Source: Harmothoe impar (lineage: Eukaryota; Annelida; Polychaeta; Phyllodocida; Polynoidae). Taken from it: a DNA stretch of 64,000 nt. Made by a program: the position numbers and the translations under genes. Where the stretch lies: positions 68,003,534 through 68,067,533 of the forward strand of contig OX381719.1 of assembly GCA_947462335.1 (NCBI GenBank), given 5' to 3'. The notes under the pieces were generated by a model. That model saw only the letters and a list, made by a program, of their open reading frames with translations. It was not told the DNA's origin and made no database searches. Positions 1 through 11,153 of this stretch are shown one piece after another (the stretch's first letter is position 1; every line of letters starts with the position of its first letter).

Positions 1-1730
1 ACTGACCAGAAAAAAATATTCAAAATGTGAGCAATATCAGTCCATGGTAATTTAACAACATGTCTCTGGTATCAGCATGTTCAATGGTTAAGAGCTCAGG
101 CAAATTTTAAAGGGGCATTGGAACTTGAATAAAAAGGAGTCTCTGAAGGTCGGGAAAAATTAGTTTTTTTGGGTGTCGCCCATGAGATATGAGAAAGTTC
201 ATACTACTGATCAGAAAAAAATATTCCAAATGTGAGCAATATTGGTCCATGGTAATTTTGCAACATGTCTCTGGTATCAGCATGTTCAATGGTTAAGAGC
301 TCAGGCAAATTTTAAAGGGGCATTGGAACTTGAATTCAAAGGGGTCTCTGAAGGTCCGGAAAAATTAGGTTTTTAGGGTGTCGCCCATGAGATATGAGAA
401 AGTTCATACTACTGATCAGAAAAAAATATTCCAAATGTGAGCAATATTGGTCCATGGTAATTTTGCAACATGTCTCTGGTATCAGCATGTTCAATGGTTA
501 AGAGCTCAGGCAAATTTTAAAAGGGCATTGGAACTTGAATTCAAAGGGGTCTCTGAAGGTCGGGAAAAATTAGGTTTTTTGGGTGTCGCCCATGAGATAT
601 GAGAAAGTTCATACTACTGATCAGAAAAAAATATTCCAAATGTGAGCAATATTGGTCCATGGTAATTTTGCAACATGTCTCTGGTATCAGCATGTTCAAT
701 GGTTAAGAGCTCAGGCAAATTTTAAAGGGGCATTGGAACTTGAATTCAAAGGGGTCTCTGAAGGTCCGGAAAAATTAGGTTTTTTGGGTGTCGCCCATGA
801 GATATGAGAAAGTTCATACTACTGATCAGAAAAAAATATTCCAAATGTGAGCAATATTGGTCCATGGTAATTTTGCAACATGTCTCTGGTATCAGCATGT
901 TCAATGGTTAAGAGCTCAGGCAAATTTTAAAGGGGCATTGGAACTTGAATTCAAAGGGGTCTCTGAAGGTCGGGAAAAATTAGGTTTTTTGGGTGTCGCC
1001 CATGAGATATGAGAAAGTTCATACTACTGATCAGAAAAAAATATTCCAAATGTGAGCAATATTGGTCCATGGTAATTTAACAACATGTCTCTGGTATCAG
1101 CATGTTCAATGGTTAAGAGCTCAGGCAAATTTTAAAGGGGCATTGGAACTTGAATTCAAAGGGGTCTCTGAAGGTCCGGAAAAATTAGGTTTTTTGGGTG
1201 TCGCCCATGAGATATGAGAAAGTTCATACTACTGATCAGAAAAAAATATTCCAAATGTGAGCAATATTGGTCCATGGTAATTTTGCAACATGTCTCTGGT
1301 ATTGGCATGTTTAATGGATTAGAGATGAGAACTTTATTTAAGGAACATTGGAACTTGATTTCGAGGGGATCTATGAAGGCATGGAAATATGGCATTTTTG
1401 GTGTGTCACCCATAAAATATGAGAAAGTTCGTACCACTGAACCCAAAGGGATATTCCATATGTAACCAGTATCAGTCCATGGTAATTTAGCAACATGTCT
1501 CTGGTTTTAGCATGTTCAATAGCTAAGGGCTCGTGCAAATTTCAAAGGAACATTACAACTTGAATTGAAAAGGGTCTCTGAAGGTCTTGAAATATATAGT
1601 TTTTGCTGTGTCGTCCATAAGATATGAGAAAGTTATACTACTGATCAGAGAAAAATATTCTAAATGTAAGCAATATCAGTCCATGATAATTTAACAACAT
1701 GTCTCTGGTATAAGCATCTTCAATGGCTAA
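1..1730 (+). repeat. 205-bp satellite array
   Basis: The motif CTGATCAG recurs at 207, 413, 617, 822, 1027 and 1232, giving a unit of about 205 bp. Units from 1 to about 1300 are nearly identical. Units from 1300 to 1730 are clearly diverged, as expected at the edge of an array. The same family occurs in reverse orientation at 16026-16600. Short open frames inside it merely reflect the repeat and are not genes. Confidence 0.95.
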
Positions 1731-1990
1731 GATATGCCCTCACCATATATTCTCTCTCTTCTCTTCTCCTTCATTCAGGTCCTGTCTCCCTCCCCACATC
1801 TAGATCTTTTCTTTTCTGCCTCATTTTGGCTCTCCTTTACTCCCAACTGCATTTACATCCTCTCTTTCTCCCTCATTACAATCCTGTATTTTCTCCCAAC
1901 CGTATATCCTCTCTTTTCTCCCTAATTTAGGCACTGTCTATCTCCCCAACTGTATATCCTCTCTTTTCTCCCTCATTTTTCTAGTATGTT
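1731..1990 (-). repeat. Pyrimidine-rich ~50-bp repeat, inverted relative to the 12-16 kb array
   Basis: About five degenerate units contain TATATCCTCTCTTTTCTCCC. Read on the minus strand they match the GGGAGAAAAGAGAGGATATA units of the array at 13.5-16.0 kb. The junction with the 205-bp satellite (GATATGCCCTCA near 1733) also reappears, inverted, near 16020. The two ends are therefore copies of one compound repeat. Confidence 0.85.
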
Positions 1991-2814
1991 CTTCCCAAAA
2001 GGCCATTTATAGGGTAACTCTACCTGGAGAAGATGAACTATGATTTTACTCTTTTTAATATCCATCTCATTTTTCTTTAAATATAAAACATACAAAACTA
2101 GATGGGTACTTTGCAGCATCTTTATTAAACAAGTACAAAGTAAAGGAACATGAAATAAGCTCACAGCACCGATGACCACATATATATAAGGTACAATCTT
2201 TGTCTTTGAAAAGGTGAACCTATATATTATTACAAAGGTTAAAGGTTAGAAGGCCTGTGACTCTTTGAGCAGCCGGATACAACAGATAAACATACATCTG
2301 CCAGACACTATTGACTCCGGTGTTGCTTTGACAAAATTTATCTCTACATATCTCTACATATCTAAATCCTTTAACACTTGATATGTTCATATAAGTAGCA
2401 GATCACGCTCCATCGAGTACACCAGAAGCATCAGACATCATACAAATCTCTCCTCAAGAGGCACATCTTGTTTCGGTCCATGATACCTCTGTCCAGTTCT
2501 AATCTAAATAACAGACAAGCAAAGAAAAGGGTATATCTAAGGCATTTCATCAACAGACTGAAACAAAGAGCAAATCAAGCTTGATGAATGTAAAAGATTG
2601 ATAGTAAATATTGAAATGTAAGATAAAACTGATTAGATTGTCAGAGTTGGAAGCAGGCATCTATCTGGTTAGTTAGATCACAGCGATTCACCTTTGTTAC
2701 ATGGGTAATCACATTATGAGGCCGTCACATTTTGATGGTATATGTATCCTAGAAACTTAGGGTATGTCAGACCTTTTAAAACATTTGATCATTGAAATGG
2801 GAAAAACTGCTCAC
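1991..2814 (-). other. Probable 3' UTR and poly(A) region of the SET-domain gene
   Basis: No coding exon is seen here. A minus-strand AATAAA (TTTATT at 2121-2126) lies about 690 bases past the stop codon of the SET gene and is the likely polyadenylation signal. The stop codon at 2816-2818 is followed one base later by a good donor sequence (gtgagc), so the 3' UTR may itself be spliced. Confidence 0.5.
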
Positions 2815-2815
2815 C

Positions 2816-3674
2816 TTAAATGCTAGTTTTATACCGCTGCAAAATGATCTGCACACGCTTGGCCTTTGCCGCTGCAGCAATCCTTTTCCGTCGAAGACGT
2901 TGTTTCTACAGGAGAATAAGAAAACTTGCATTTCAACAAATGTCCATGTCAGTCCTTATCATAACAATTGTTACAGTGGTATGCAGCCTGAACATGTCAT
3001 CACTCGCTCTGACCGGAGCTCCTATAATTGCCTATGTGACTTTCGCGACCAAAGACTGGTTCGTTAAATTCCATCACAAAGCTTAAGAATAAGGGACAAT
3101 GGCTGAATCACTAGTGGCCTGAACCCAGCTTTCAATGTTTGCGCCATCTTTGCCTTTGATTTCAATTGCTGATTAGGCTTTGCCCAGTCAACATTCAGAC
3201 ACTGACAAGAAATGGCACATCATCCCCATGCCCAGACAATGTGGATCCTGATGATGCTTCAAGTATGAGCCACATAGCAAATCCAACATTGTGTAGGAAC
3301 TAATCTGACGACAGTCTCTCTCACTTCAACGGGAGTAGGGGCGCTAGAGACCAGCAAGAACGGGTGAGCCAGAATAGTTGTTAACAAAGTTTTTGAACAT
3401 TTCTGAATTATGACTGACATAAATATATTCTCAAAGTCCTGCATTCTAACATTAGCCAGACAAATCTGCTAAATCCAACATAAAAACAAGTTCATTATGA
3501 AAAAGTCTTCTTCATGCATGTGTCTTTAGTTTTACATTTCTTCTCACCTGGTTGTCTAGCTGCTTCTTGCGTTTGTACACTCCTTTCCTCTTGTCCTCCT
3601 GCCTCTCCCGCTCCGATGTTTGTCGGCGGGACTCGGACTGCGCGGCAGTCAACACTCTCGTTGACATGCCGTAA
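2816..3674 (-). CDS. C-terminal exons of the SET-domain gene, basic tail
   Basis: Exon 3548-3674 (phase 2 to 0) and exon 2816-2905 (phase 0 to stop) join to give a highly charged end. The first contains SERERQEDKRKGVYKRKKQL; the second contains KQRLRRKRIAAAAKAKR and ends RYKTSI. This Arg/Lys density is typical of a nuclear localisation or nucleic-acid-binding tail, though no named fold is evident. Acceptors are gcttacag and ttctcctgtag; the donor of the first exon is gtgaga. Confidence 0.65.
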
Positions 3675-6600
3675 CTGTAAGCAAACCATCCTTCTTAAAG
3701 CAACAATGGAGAATTGTTTTCTTCAAACATCTTGCAAAATTCCAAAAGTGTGTTTGTATTCTCATGCAAAGATCTTATACTGCACGTTCATGCCAGCAGA
3801 TCCCTTATTTATTTAATCATTGACAATGCATTCCCTGTAGGGAATATTGCATGTGTATTTGATAAACCACAGAATTTATGACATTGTGAAAACTTTGCCG
3901 ATATGTAATACAGTGGTGCCAACTGAACATGAACAAATTAACACTTGCCACTCACCAAGGTTGTGGTCGGACTCGTGAGCCCTCTCTTACTCTGGGTGCC
4001 CTACAAGAAATGTCATGCATTTTCAATTGAAGGTGCATTATAAGGCTAATATGAGACTCAAAATGGAGGAAGGTAACATGCCTAATACAATAGCAATCTA
4101 AATGCTCAAAATACCAATAGAGAGGGGAAGGTTCTAGTAAACTCATGCCTCATGTTTATTATAAAATTCCAAAAAAATCCGGGGAAGTTGGACTTGGGAT
4201 TATTTACTCACAGGAGTTTTGGGTGTGTCCTTCTTGACCCCGAGGGGGAATAAGTGGGAACGAGCAGGGACGAGCAGGGGTGAGCCGACTCACAGGCACT
4301 CATCACAAATGCACTGAAAGAAATATGAGAAACATTATTTGAGTGTCTGGAAGGTTCTTAAAACAGTTTAACCCTTTAAGGACTGATGTCTCCAAAAGGT
4401 GAAATCATGATGCGACCCTGCGAGTAGCTCACCGTTGCTGCATTGGTGCATCATGACAACCCTTCTGAAGTGTCACAATCCAGAAGGGCCAGAATGATGC
4501 CTGAATGTAACCCTGGTGATGTACTTGCCATGGCTGCATTCATGCATCATGACAACCAAGGGCATGATGCATAATGGCATTATGTTGTCCTTAAAGTGTT
4601 AGAGAGGATTGGAACAGGGTGGTGTTAAAATGTGAGGAAACTAGCATTGTAGATTATAGAAAGGCTTTAAAGGAATACAAATCAATCGCCATATTATTCT
4701 GCCAGATGCAACAGTCCTCAGCAATGACGCCATACTTGAACCACCTGGCAGGCAGTTAGCATGACAGGCAGCTAAGGCCACCACGAGTTAACTCACCAAT
4801 CTAAAGGAGTGTCATCAGAATTACCTTAATCAGTTAAACGACACATTGACCTTGGATTTAAATAAACCAATAAGTAGCTCCATCTGAACTTTTTGATTGG
4901 AACATGTACTCACAAGACTTTGGGGCTCTTCCTCAACTTCAGGGAGAGTCTGGAGGGAGGCCGAGTAGCCTGTTCCAGTGGACGGCCAAACACTGGTCTG
5001 CTGTCCAGCTCCACAGTGGTCACCCTGCAACAAGCATTAGTTGAAGACTGTGGGACGTAGAATTTGGCATGGATTGACCAGGCCTCCTCATGAACAAAGA
5101 CATGCTGCGGCATCACCATAAGTAATCTGTGAATCTTTATCCATACTCATTGTCTTGTATTTACTGACTTGTGTTCACCAATACTCACTGATTCATATCT
5201 ACTGAAACATACCTACTAAATTTGTACTGGCTATGTATATCATTTCAGTGAAAATAAAAGATACTCAAACTAATCTTGACATTTAATTGGAATTGATATA
5301 CTCACAAGCGTTTGGAGTTTTTCTGTAGAGACAGCCTGTGTCTAGCAAGGGTGGCCGACTCACGGGCACTCAGCGAATGGGAACTAGAAGAAATATGAAG
5401 AATCATCAATCAGGCAGTTCAGGTCTTCATTATATGCCTCGCTCACTGATGGCTCAATTAGATATGTGTCAAGGCAACAACTCTGTATATTTAGCATAAA
5501 TCTATACAAGTATGGAAGAACATGATGTTGATTCAATTAGCCTACTCGTAGAGTTTAGTGCCATTTCAGCGAAAATAATGTGCTTTTGGATATTACCAAT
5601 GCAGCCACTTTTCTACTGTGACAAGCTATGACTGTGAACACAGTAGAGATATCAACTTTGTATTGATCACAGGGTGGCCTCCATTGTGACAGATGACCGT
5701 ATACATGAAACATAATCTACTTACAGGACTGCCTTAGGTTTCTGCCGGGAGACAGCTTCTGTCAGGGCCACGGGACATGAGTACTGCTTGTCCAATTCTG
5801 GGGGGTCCTGTAGGGTGAAGGGGTGAGCCGAGACTCGCGGGTGAGGGGCAGCAGAGCTGACTGTCTGTGGGTCCTGCTGGGAGACCGGGAGCTGTAGGGT
5901 GAAGGGGTGAGCCGAGACTCGCGGGTGAGGGGCAGCAGAGCTGACTGTCTGTGGGTCCTGCTGGGAGACTGGGTCCTGTAGGGTGAAGGGGTGAGCCGAG
6001 ACTAGCGGGCGAGGGGCAGCAGAGCTGACTGTCTGTGGGTCCTGCTGGGAGACCGGGTCCTGTAGGGTGAAGGGGTGAGCCGAGACTAGCGGGCGAGGGG
6101 CAGCAGAGCTGACTGTCTGTGAATCCTGCTGGGAGACCGGGTCCTGTAGGGTGAAGGGGTGAGCCGAGACTAGCGGGCGAGGGGCAGCAGAGCTGACTGT
6201 CTGTGGGTCCTGCTGGGAGACCGGGTCCTGTAGGGTGAAGGGGTGAGCCGAGACTAGCGGGCGAGGGGCAGCAGAGCTGACTGTCTGTGAATCCTGCTGG
6301 GAGACCGGGTCCTGCTGGGAAAGGGGGTGCTGTGATACCAGGGTCACAGAGGCTGGCCGGTCCACCTCCTTTGGCTCCTGCCGGGCTGGTACACTGCAAT
6401 TAGTATACATTCTGAGTGGTTGGGCATTAAGGTATGGCAGAGGCTTTTGGGCTTTTGGGCTGCCCTCCGAGAGTACCAGGCGTATTAGTTGATGACTGTG
6501 TAACATGTCACATTAACAAGGATGGAACAAGCCTGCCTCATGAATAAAACATTAACATTCAGAATATGATGAAGTGTAACTGGCTTTATTGAAAAATGTG

Positions 6601-9600
6601 ACAACCTGCAAACAAAAATGCTAACCATTACATTACTAGGACTTCTACCAATGCACCACTACTTAGTGTTGAAGGTTGTGAGAGGGGTGGCGGTAGGGTA
6701 CCTCGATTCACCTGTCCTAACCCGTGTGGGGCAGTGTGTGCGTGCACTCCTACCAGAGGCACAAGTCCTCAGCAATCATACAACACCAGCTGGCAGGCAG
6801 TCTGCATGACTGGCAGCTAATGCCACCACGGAGCGTCATCGGAAGTACCTTACACATTGATCTAGGATTTTAATAAACCAATGAAATCACTAGCTCAATC
6901 TGAGCTTTTTGATTGGAAGATGTACTCACTAGACTTTGGGACTCTTTCTTGACTTCAGGGAGAGTCTAGAAGGAGGCCGAGTAGCCTGTTCCAGTGCACT
7001 GCCAAACACCGGTCTGCTGTCCAGCTCCACAGTGATCACCCTGCAACAAGCATTAGTTGAAGACTGCCTGACCTAGAACTTAGCATGGGTGGACCAGGCC
7101 TCCCTCATGAACAAAGACATGCTGCAGCATCACCATAAGTAATCAGTGGATCTTTACCCATACTCATTGTCTTGTATTTATTGACTCATATTTACTGGTG
7201 CTCACTGAGATATATCTAGAGAAACATACCTTGTAATTTGTACTCCTTATAGATTTTATTTCAGTGAAAATAAAAGATGCTCAAACTGAAAAAATCAACA
7301 ACAATACATTGATCTGGTACTTGATTAATGCAATGAAATCAGTAGCTCAATCTAAACATTTAATCAGAATCTATATACTCACAAGCGTTGTCTTTTCCCC
7401 TGTAGAGACAGTCTGTGACGAGCAGGTGTGGCAGGTGTGGCACTCACTGCACGGGCACTGGAAGAAATATGAAGAATCATCAATCAGGCACCAAAATGTT
7501 GAGACAGTTCAGGTCTTCTTCATATGCCTTGCTGACTGATGGCTCAATAAGATGTGTGTAATGGCAACAACTCTGTACATTCAGCATAAATGTAAATACC
7601 GTATTTCCCTGTGTATAAGCCAGAGCCATGTATAAGCCAGGGCTGTGTATAAGCCTGGGCAAAAGGTGACTTAGTGTTGTAGAAGCCGGACTCCAAGTAT
7701 AAACCTGGGGGGTGTAATATATACTCAATAAAAATCATATTTCAGGTCATAACTCCACTTAGAAGTACTTGGAGTATTTACATAATTCCTTCAGCTATGT
7801 GACCCCTATTTACTCCATTTATGTCTAAAGCCATTGTAAAGAGAAATAAAGCTTAAATTTAAAAAAAGTAAGCTGCTTCTACAGTGAAAGTAATATAAGC
7901 CTGCCTCATGTATAAGCCTGGTCAGTTTACCACTTAGTACTTGTATAAGCCCGGGCTTATACACGGGGAAAATATGTTAAGCATGGAAGGACACAATGTT
8001 GATTCAATTAACCTATTCACAGGACAGCCTGGGGGTTCTGCCTGGAGACCGCAGAGGGACAGACCAGTTGGGGGTCCAGCTGGGGGACGGGGTTCCCTAA
8101 GGTCAGCAAACCAGAGGCAGGTCAGTCGACCCCCTTGGGGTCTAGCCGGGAGACCACCAAGGCTCTTACACCTCAATAAGTATGCATTCTAGTCAGTTGG
8201 AGATCAAGGATTAGGCAGAGGTTACTGCAGAATATTGTTGTGTAGAATATCGGTCAATACCAACCCGGCTAGCAAGGCTTGTCTTATTCACGCAAGCAGG
8301 AAAAATACCTGCATCAGAACATTTTGGGGAAAATAAATTGTTTGAGTCTGCTACCAATGCAGCCACTTTTCTACAGCAAGAAGCTATAACTGTGGGCATG
8401 GTATAGATGTTGACTTTGTATTCATCAAAGGGTGGTCTCCATTGTGACAGATGAGGGCATACAAGAACCGTAATCTACTCACAGGACTGCCTCGGGCTTC
8501 TGCTGGGAGACCGGGTTCACAGACGTCAGGGTGCCAGTGTCCGACAAGGTGACCGCCTGGGGTTCCTGCCTGGAGACAGTGTTCCCTGAGGGCAGGGTGC
8601 CAGGGGCAGGCAGGCAGACTACCTGAGGATCCTGCTGGGAGGCCGGGTCTGCCAAAGCTGGTACCCTACAATTAGTATGCATTCTGATCAATTGGAGATC
8701 AAGGATTAGGCAGAGGTTACTGCAGTATATTGTCATCTAGAATATTGGGCAATACCAAGGCTCCTGCATCATATCATTTAAAGGTTTGGTGACATTTGGG
8801 TGAAGATAATTTGCTTTGGGCTGCTACCAATATAGATATTGACTTTGCATATTTCCAATAGTTGTCTCCATCGTGACAGATGACGGTATACAAGAAACTT
8901 GATCTACTCACAGGACTGCCGGGGCAGGGGTCCATGAGTTCTGCATGTTGACTGCATGGGGGTCCTGCAGGGTGACCGGGAGGGCCGCGGCTAGCGTGCC
9001 AGAGGCGGCTGAGCTGACCGTCTGGGGGTCCTGCAGGAAGACTGTATCCACCAAGGCCAGAGTGCCCGAGTCCGGCCGGCAGAACGAGTCCTGCCGGGAG
9101 ACGCCTTCCTCAGAAGCTGATGTAGACATCTTCTCCACAGGTACCCTGCAATAAGTACACACAATATCAATTGAGATGGAATATTGCCATGTAGAATATT
9201 GGCATATTTAGATAACAAACATAATTCACATGGGAGTGTTCTGTTGCCATTCTTGACTCGGGCTCAACAACCAAAAACACTTTGTTACTCAGCTGTGGTG
9301 ATATTTGCAGCTCACACACAATTGAATGGTATCAAAGAAGTAGCTAAGATCAATGCCAAGCTACTTGCATCATTACACTTAAAAAGGTGCAACATTTTGG
9401 TGAGAAGAGTTAGCTTTAGGCTGCTACTATAAAGTGTGGTTTACAGGGACTGACACTGACAAACAAGTACTTTTGTCATCACAGCCAACACCATTTTCAC
9501 AGTCTGAAGGGTGGGTTTGTTTGTAGCAGATCACTGTAAAGAAGCTTAATCTACTCACGGGACTGCCTGGGGATGTGACTTTGAGGACAGGAGGGCAGAG

Positions 9601-11153
9601 GGTCGTGGGGGAGAGGCCATGATCACCAAAACACGAGGTACTATCCCAGTCACTAACAATGCCTAAAGAACAGCCGTGAAATAGCCGTAACGCTTGCAAA
9701 TACATCATGATTTTCAAAAAGACTGTAGAATCTACTACTCACAGGACCGCAGACGGGGGGAGGCGGCGGAGAACAACTCTGCACGTCCTGGTCTTGAGCA
9801 TCCAGGTGGACGCAGGCAGAGCCACTGCCTTGTTCCCGTCGCACACCATGGGTTTCCTGCAAGAAGTTTTCAACATTCTCAACTACGGCCAGATACGCTA
9901 GGAAATACCTTGGCTAGCACCACTCGTCTGAATCAATGTATCATGGAAAATGTTATGAGAACCATGTCAGTTTTACATAACAACAACTTAATCATGTGTC
10001 AAAGTATTGGATATCCGATATATTTCCATGCAGAAATATCATTTGCTGAGCAGCAATCATCTCTCATTCCATCAGAAGTGGCACCTGTGTGCTGTGTCTA
10101 CATGGTTACCACCGTGCTGTGAATTTACTAATGCTAATTTACCTGTTGTTGCTTGGCATGCTGCTCCTGAGGAAGGTAGCCCAAGGTGCCTCGTCGTCCT
10201 TCAGACCGTAGTCCCAGAAGATCTCCTCGCCAGCACGGATGGGCTCGTGGCAGTAAAATGCCATCCGCGGAGCTTCTCCCGGGTACACACGCAGCAAGTG
10301 AGGGTAGGGGCGAATATTGGCATCGCGGGCATGGTTTATCAGCCGGCCCCAGGTGCCCATCGTTCGAGTGGCATCGATGGCCACCCGGGCACCCTCCCAC
10401 CAAGCATCTACGATATAGGATCCTGGATCCTCCCGTTCGTACTCAAGCTCCCTCCTGAGTCTGTCGGTTCGGGTGATAAATTCCCCCTCATATTCGGCAA
10501 TAAAGTCCCACGGTTCATAATCTCGCTGGGCAATCACGCACAGCCCCCTCACGGCGTCCTCCTCCACCCTGAAGCTGTCGCTGTGTTCTCTCTTGCGCCA
10601 CTGACGCAGTGCTGCCACCATCTTTTCCTCCGTTGTCCAAAACGGAAAGTCTTCCACCGTCAGTCCCTGTTTTAAAGTATGTGGAAACACAGGTCATTGC
10701 CAATGTACAGGAAACAACCAGGCATGAGGAGGAGGGTTTGCATGCTCATTTCCAGAATGTACTCAAATTAAAAGGGTTGCTTCTGCATTGTCTAATGTAC
10801 AGTGTCACAAATCCTTATGCATTGACAGCAGTAGAGCTTAGACTAATTCAACAGAGTGTCACTGCTACGTACAACTCACAATTCGACCCTTACAGTAAAC
10901 ACGGTTTCATCAAGGCATTGTTACAATGAGGCTAGATGTATTTTAAATGTTTGGTCTATGAATTTCTTGTTCCCCAACATGATAGCACATCAAACATTAG
11001 CTCTACAGAACAGAGGTCCTGTTTCTTCAGTTGAATTTTTTTTTTTTAAAGGACAGGCATTGAACATCTAACCTTACTAATGGAAGGTAAACAATAACTT
11101 GCCGCCTGTATCAGGGACATTCGCTGGCGCCTCGTGTGGTACATCTTTTGCAC
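2816..11153 (-). CDS. SET-domain lysine methyltransferase-like protein (KMT5A/SET8-like) with disordered repeat tail, 5' partial
   Basis: Predicted exons in transcript order: 11103-11153, 10143-10666, 9743-9856, 8912-9145, 8483-8665, 7383-7457, 6930-7040, 5725-6393, 5306-5383, 4914-5024, 4212-4313, 3956-4000, 3548-3674 and 2816-2905. Joined, they stay open for about 837 codons and end in TAA. The SET domain lies near the N-terminus; it has RLINHA and a terminal WDYG, the cofactor-binding and catalytic-Tyr motifs of SET enzymes, and reads most like KMT5A (H4K20 monomethylase family). The rest is low-complexity, rich in Q, P, S and V, and ends in a strongly basic segment that could localise the protein to the nucleus. 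Nearly all tail exons are phase 2 to 2, so they can be duplicated or skipped without a frameshift. Upstream exons were not found. Function is inferred from the SET domain only; the tail is not recognised. Confidence 0.72.
4376..4600. repeat. Dispersed repeat, GCATCATGACAAC family
   Basis: This intronic sequence contains GCTGCATTCATGCATCATGA and a diverged partial duplicate of itself. Related copies occur at 31684-31975 and 35815-36335, always ending near GGCATGATGCA or GGCATTA. It is an interspersed repeat of unknown class with no coding capacity. Confidence 0.7.
5725..6393 (-). CDS. Large tail exon with 84-bp (28-residue) tandem repeats
   Basis: This exon of 669 bases (223 codons, phase 2 to 2) begins after attgcag and ends at AGTCCT|gtaagt. 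It contains about five to six copies of an 84-bp unit between about 5810 and 6310. Each unit encodes HPFTLQDPVSQQDPQTVSSA followed by APRPLVSA with few substitutions. Perfect maintenance of frame and of the QQDPQ core suggests the repeat is translated. The composition (Q, S, P, V) suggests a flexible, unstructured linker. No homology to a named domain is recognised. Confidence 0.7.
7598..7976. mobile_element. MITE-like element with TATAAGCC terminal inverted repeats
   Basis: The left end reads CCGTATTTCCCTGTGTATAA and the right end reads as its near reverse complement (TTATACACGGGGAAAATATG). Internal subrepeats of TGTATAAGCC are present. The duplicated intron copy at about 5485-5520 has matching flanks but lacks the element, giving a paralogous empty site. 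The element has no ORF and is therefore non-autonomous. Confidence 0.8.
8021..8171 (-). pseudogene. Decayed tail exon with frameshift and in-frame stop
   Basis: The sequence aligns by eye with exon 8483-8665 and its flanks (for example the shared intronic stretch around 8195-8260 and 8680-8750). Length is 151 bases instead of a multiple of three, with one extra base at the start. The frame that matches its paralogues contains TGA after LDPKGVD. The donor is weakened to gtgaat. Neighbouring intact exons splice in phase without it. Confidence 0.65.
8483..9856 (-). CDS. First three tail exons of the SET-domain gene
   Basis: Exons 9743-9856, 8912-9145 and 8483-8665 follow the SET exon, each with phase 2 at both ends and donors of the form CCT|gtgagt. 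The second and third share a motif of the type S(R/Q)Q(D/E)PQxV followed by GTL, and both begin with ag|GGTACC, showing that they are duplicates of one exon type. The region is predicted disordered by composition; no known domain is seen. A related sequence between the first two (9559-9652) does not fit in phase and is treated as a decayed copy. Confidence 0.65.
9559..9652 (-). pseudogene. Degenerate exon copy in the SET gene tail
   Basis: The donor side (CCC|gtgagt preceded by CAGGCAGT) and its intronic context resemble the other tail exons. However, the usable acceptors enter in a frame that leaves in phase 0, whereas both neighbours need phase 2. Skipping it joins 9743-9856 to 8912-9145 perfectly. 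It is probably a decayed module, less likely an isoform-specific exon. Confidence 0.45.
10143..10666 (-). CDS. Exon encoding the SET domain
   Basis: This 524-base exon (phase 0 in, phase 2 out) carries the whole catalytic core. Visible landmarks are a Gly-containing strand followed by FIAEYEGEFI, a basic helix, VAIDATRTMGTWGRLINHA (the NHS/NHA motif) and GEEIFWDYG (final motif with the catalytic Tyr). The acceptor is ttaaaacag and the donor gtaaat. There is no pre-SET or post-SET cysteine cluster, consistent with the KMT5A class. The CpG-rich coding composition contrasts with the AT-rich flanks. Substrate specificity cannot be read from the sequence. Confidence 0.85.

Larger units (their letters stand above)
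4700..8020 (-). repeat. Segmental duplication carrying paired exons of the SET gene
   Basis: The block at about 4705-5560 is repeated at about 6763-8020, roughly 2.0 kb away. Exon 4914-5024 (encoding VELDSRPVFG...LEQATRPPSR) matches exon 6930-7040, and exon 5306-5383 matches 7383-7457; all four keep phase 2 to 2. Introns match as well, for example 4861-4910 with 6886-6925. The right copy carries a MITE (7598-7976) absent from the left copy. An earlier, more diverged relative of the small exon is 4212-4313. Confidence 0.8.

Noticed and set aside
5734..6399. Second long minus frame (SPASLGSPLHPTGPGLPAG repeats) across the 84-bp repeat exon
   Set aside because: It does not join in phase with neighbouring exons, whereas the HPFTLQDPVSQQDPQ frame matches the other tail exons and splice phases.
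9694..10122. Plus-strand open frame over the SET gene exon and intron
   Set aside because: It is antisense to an exon with good splice sites and phase, and has no recognisable protein content.
10007..10675. Plus-strand open frame of 222 codons opposite the SET exon
   Set aside because: The GC-rich coding exon makes the opposite strand open by chance. The minus strand has the clear SET motifs.
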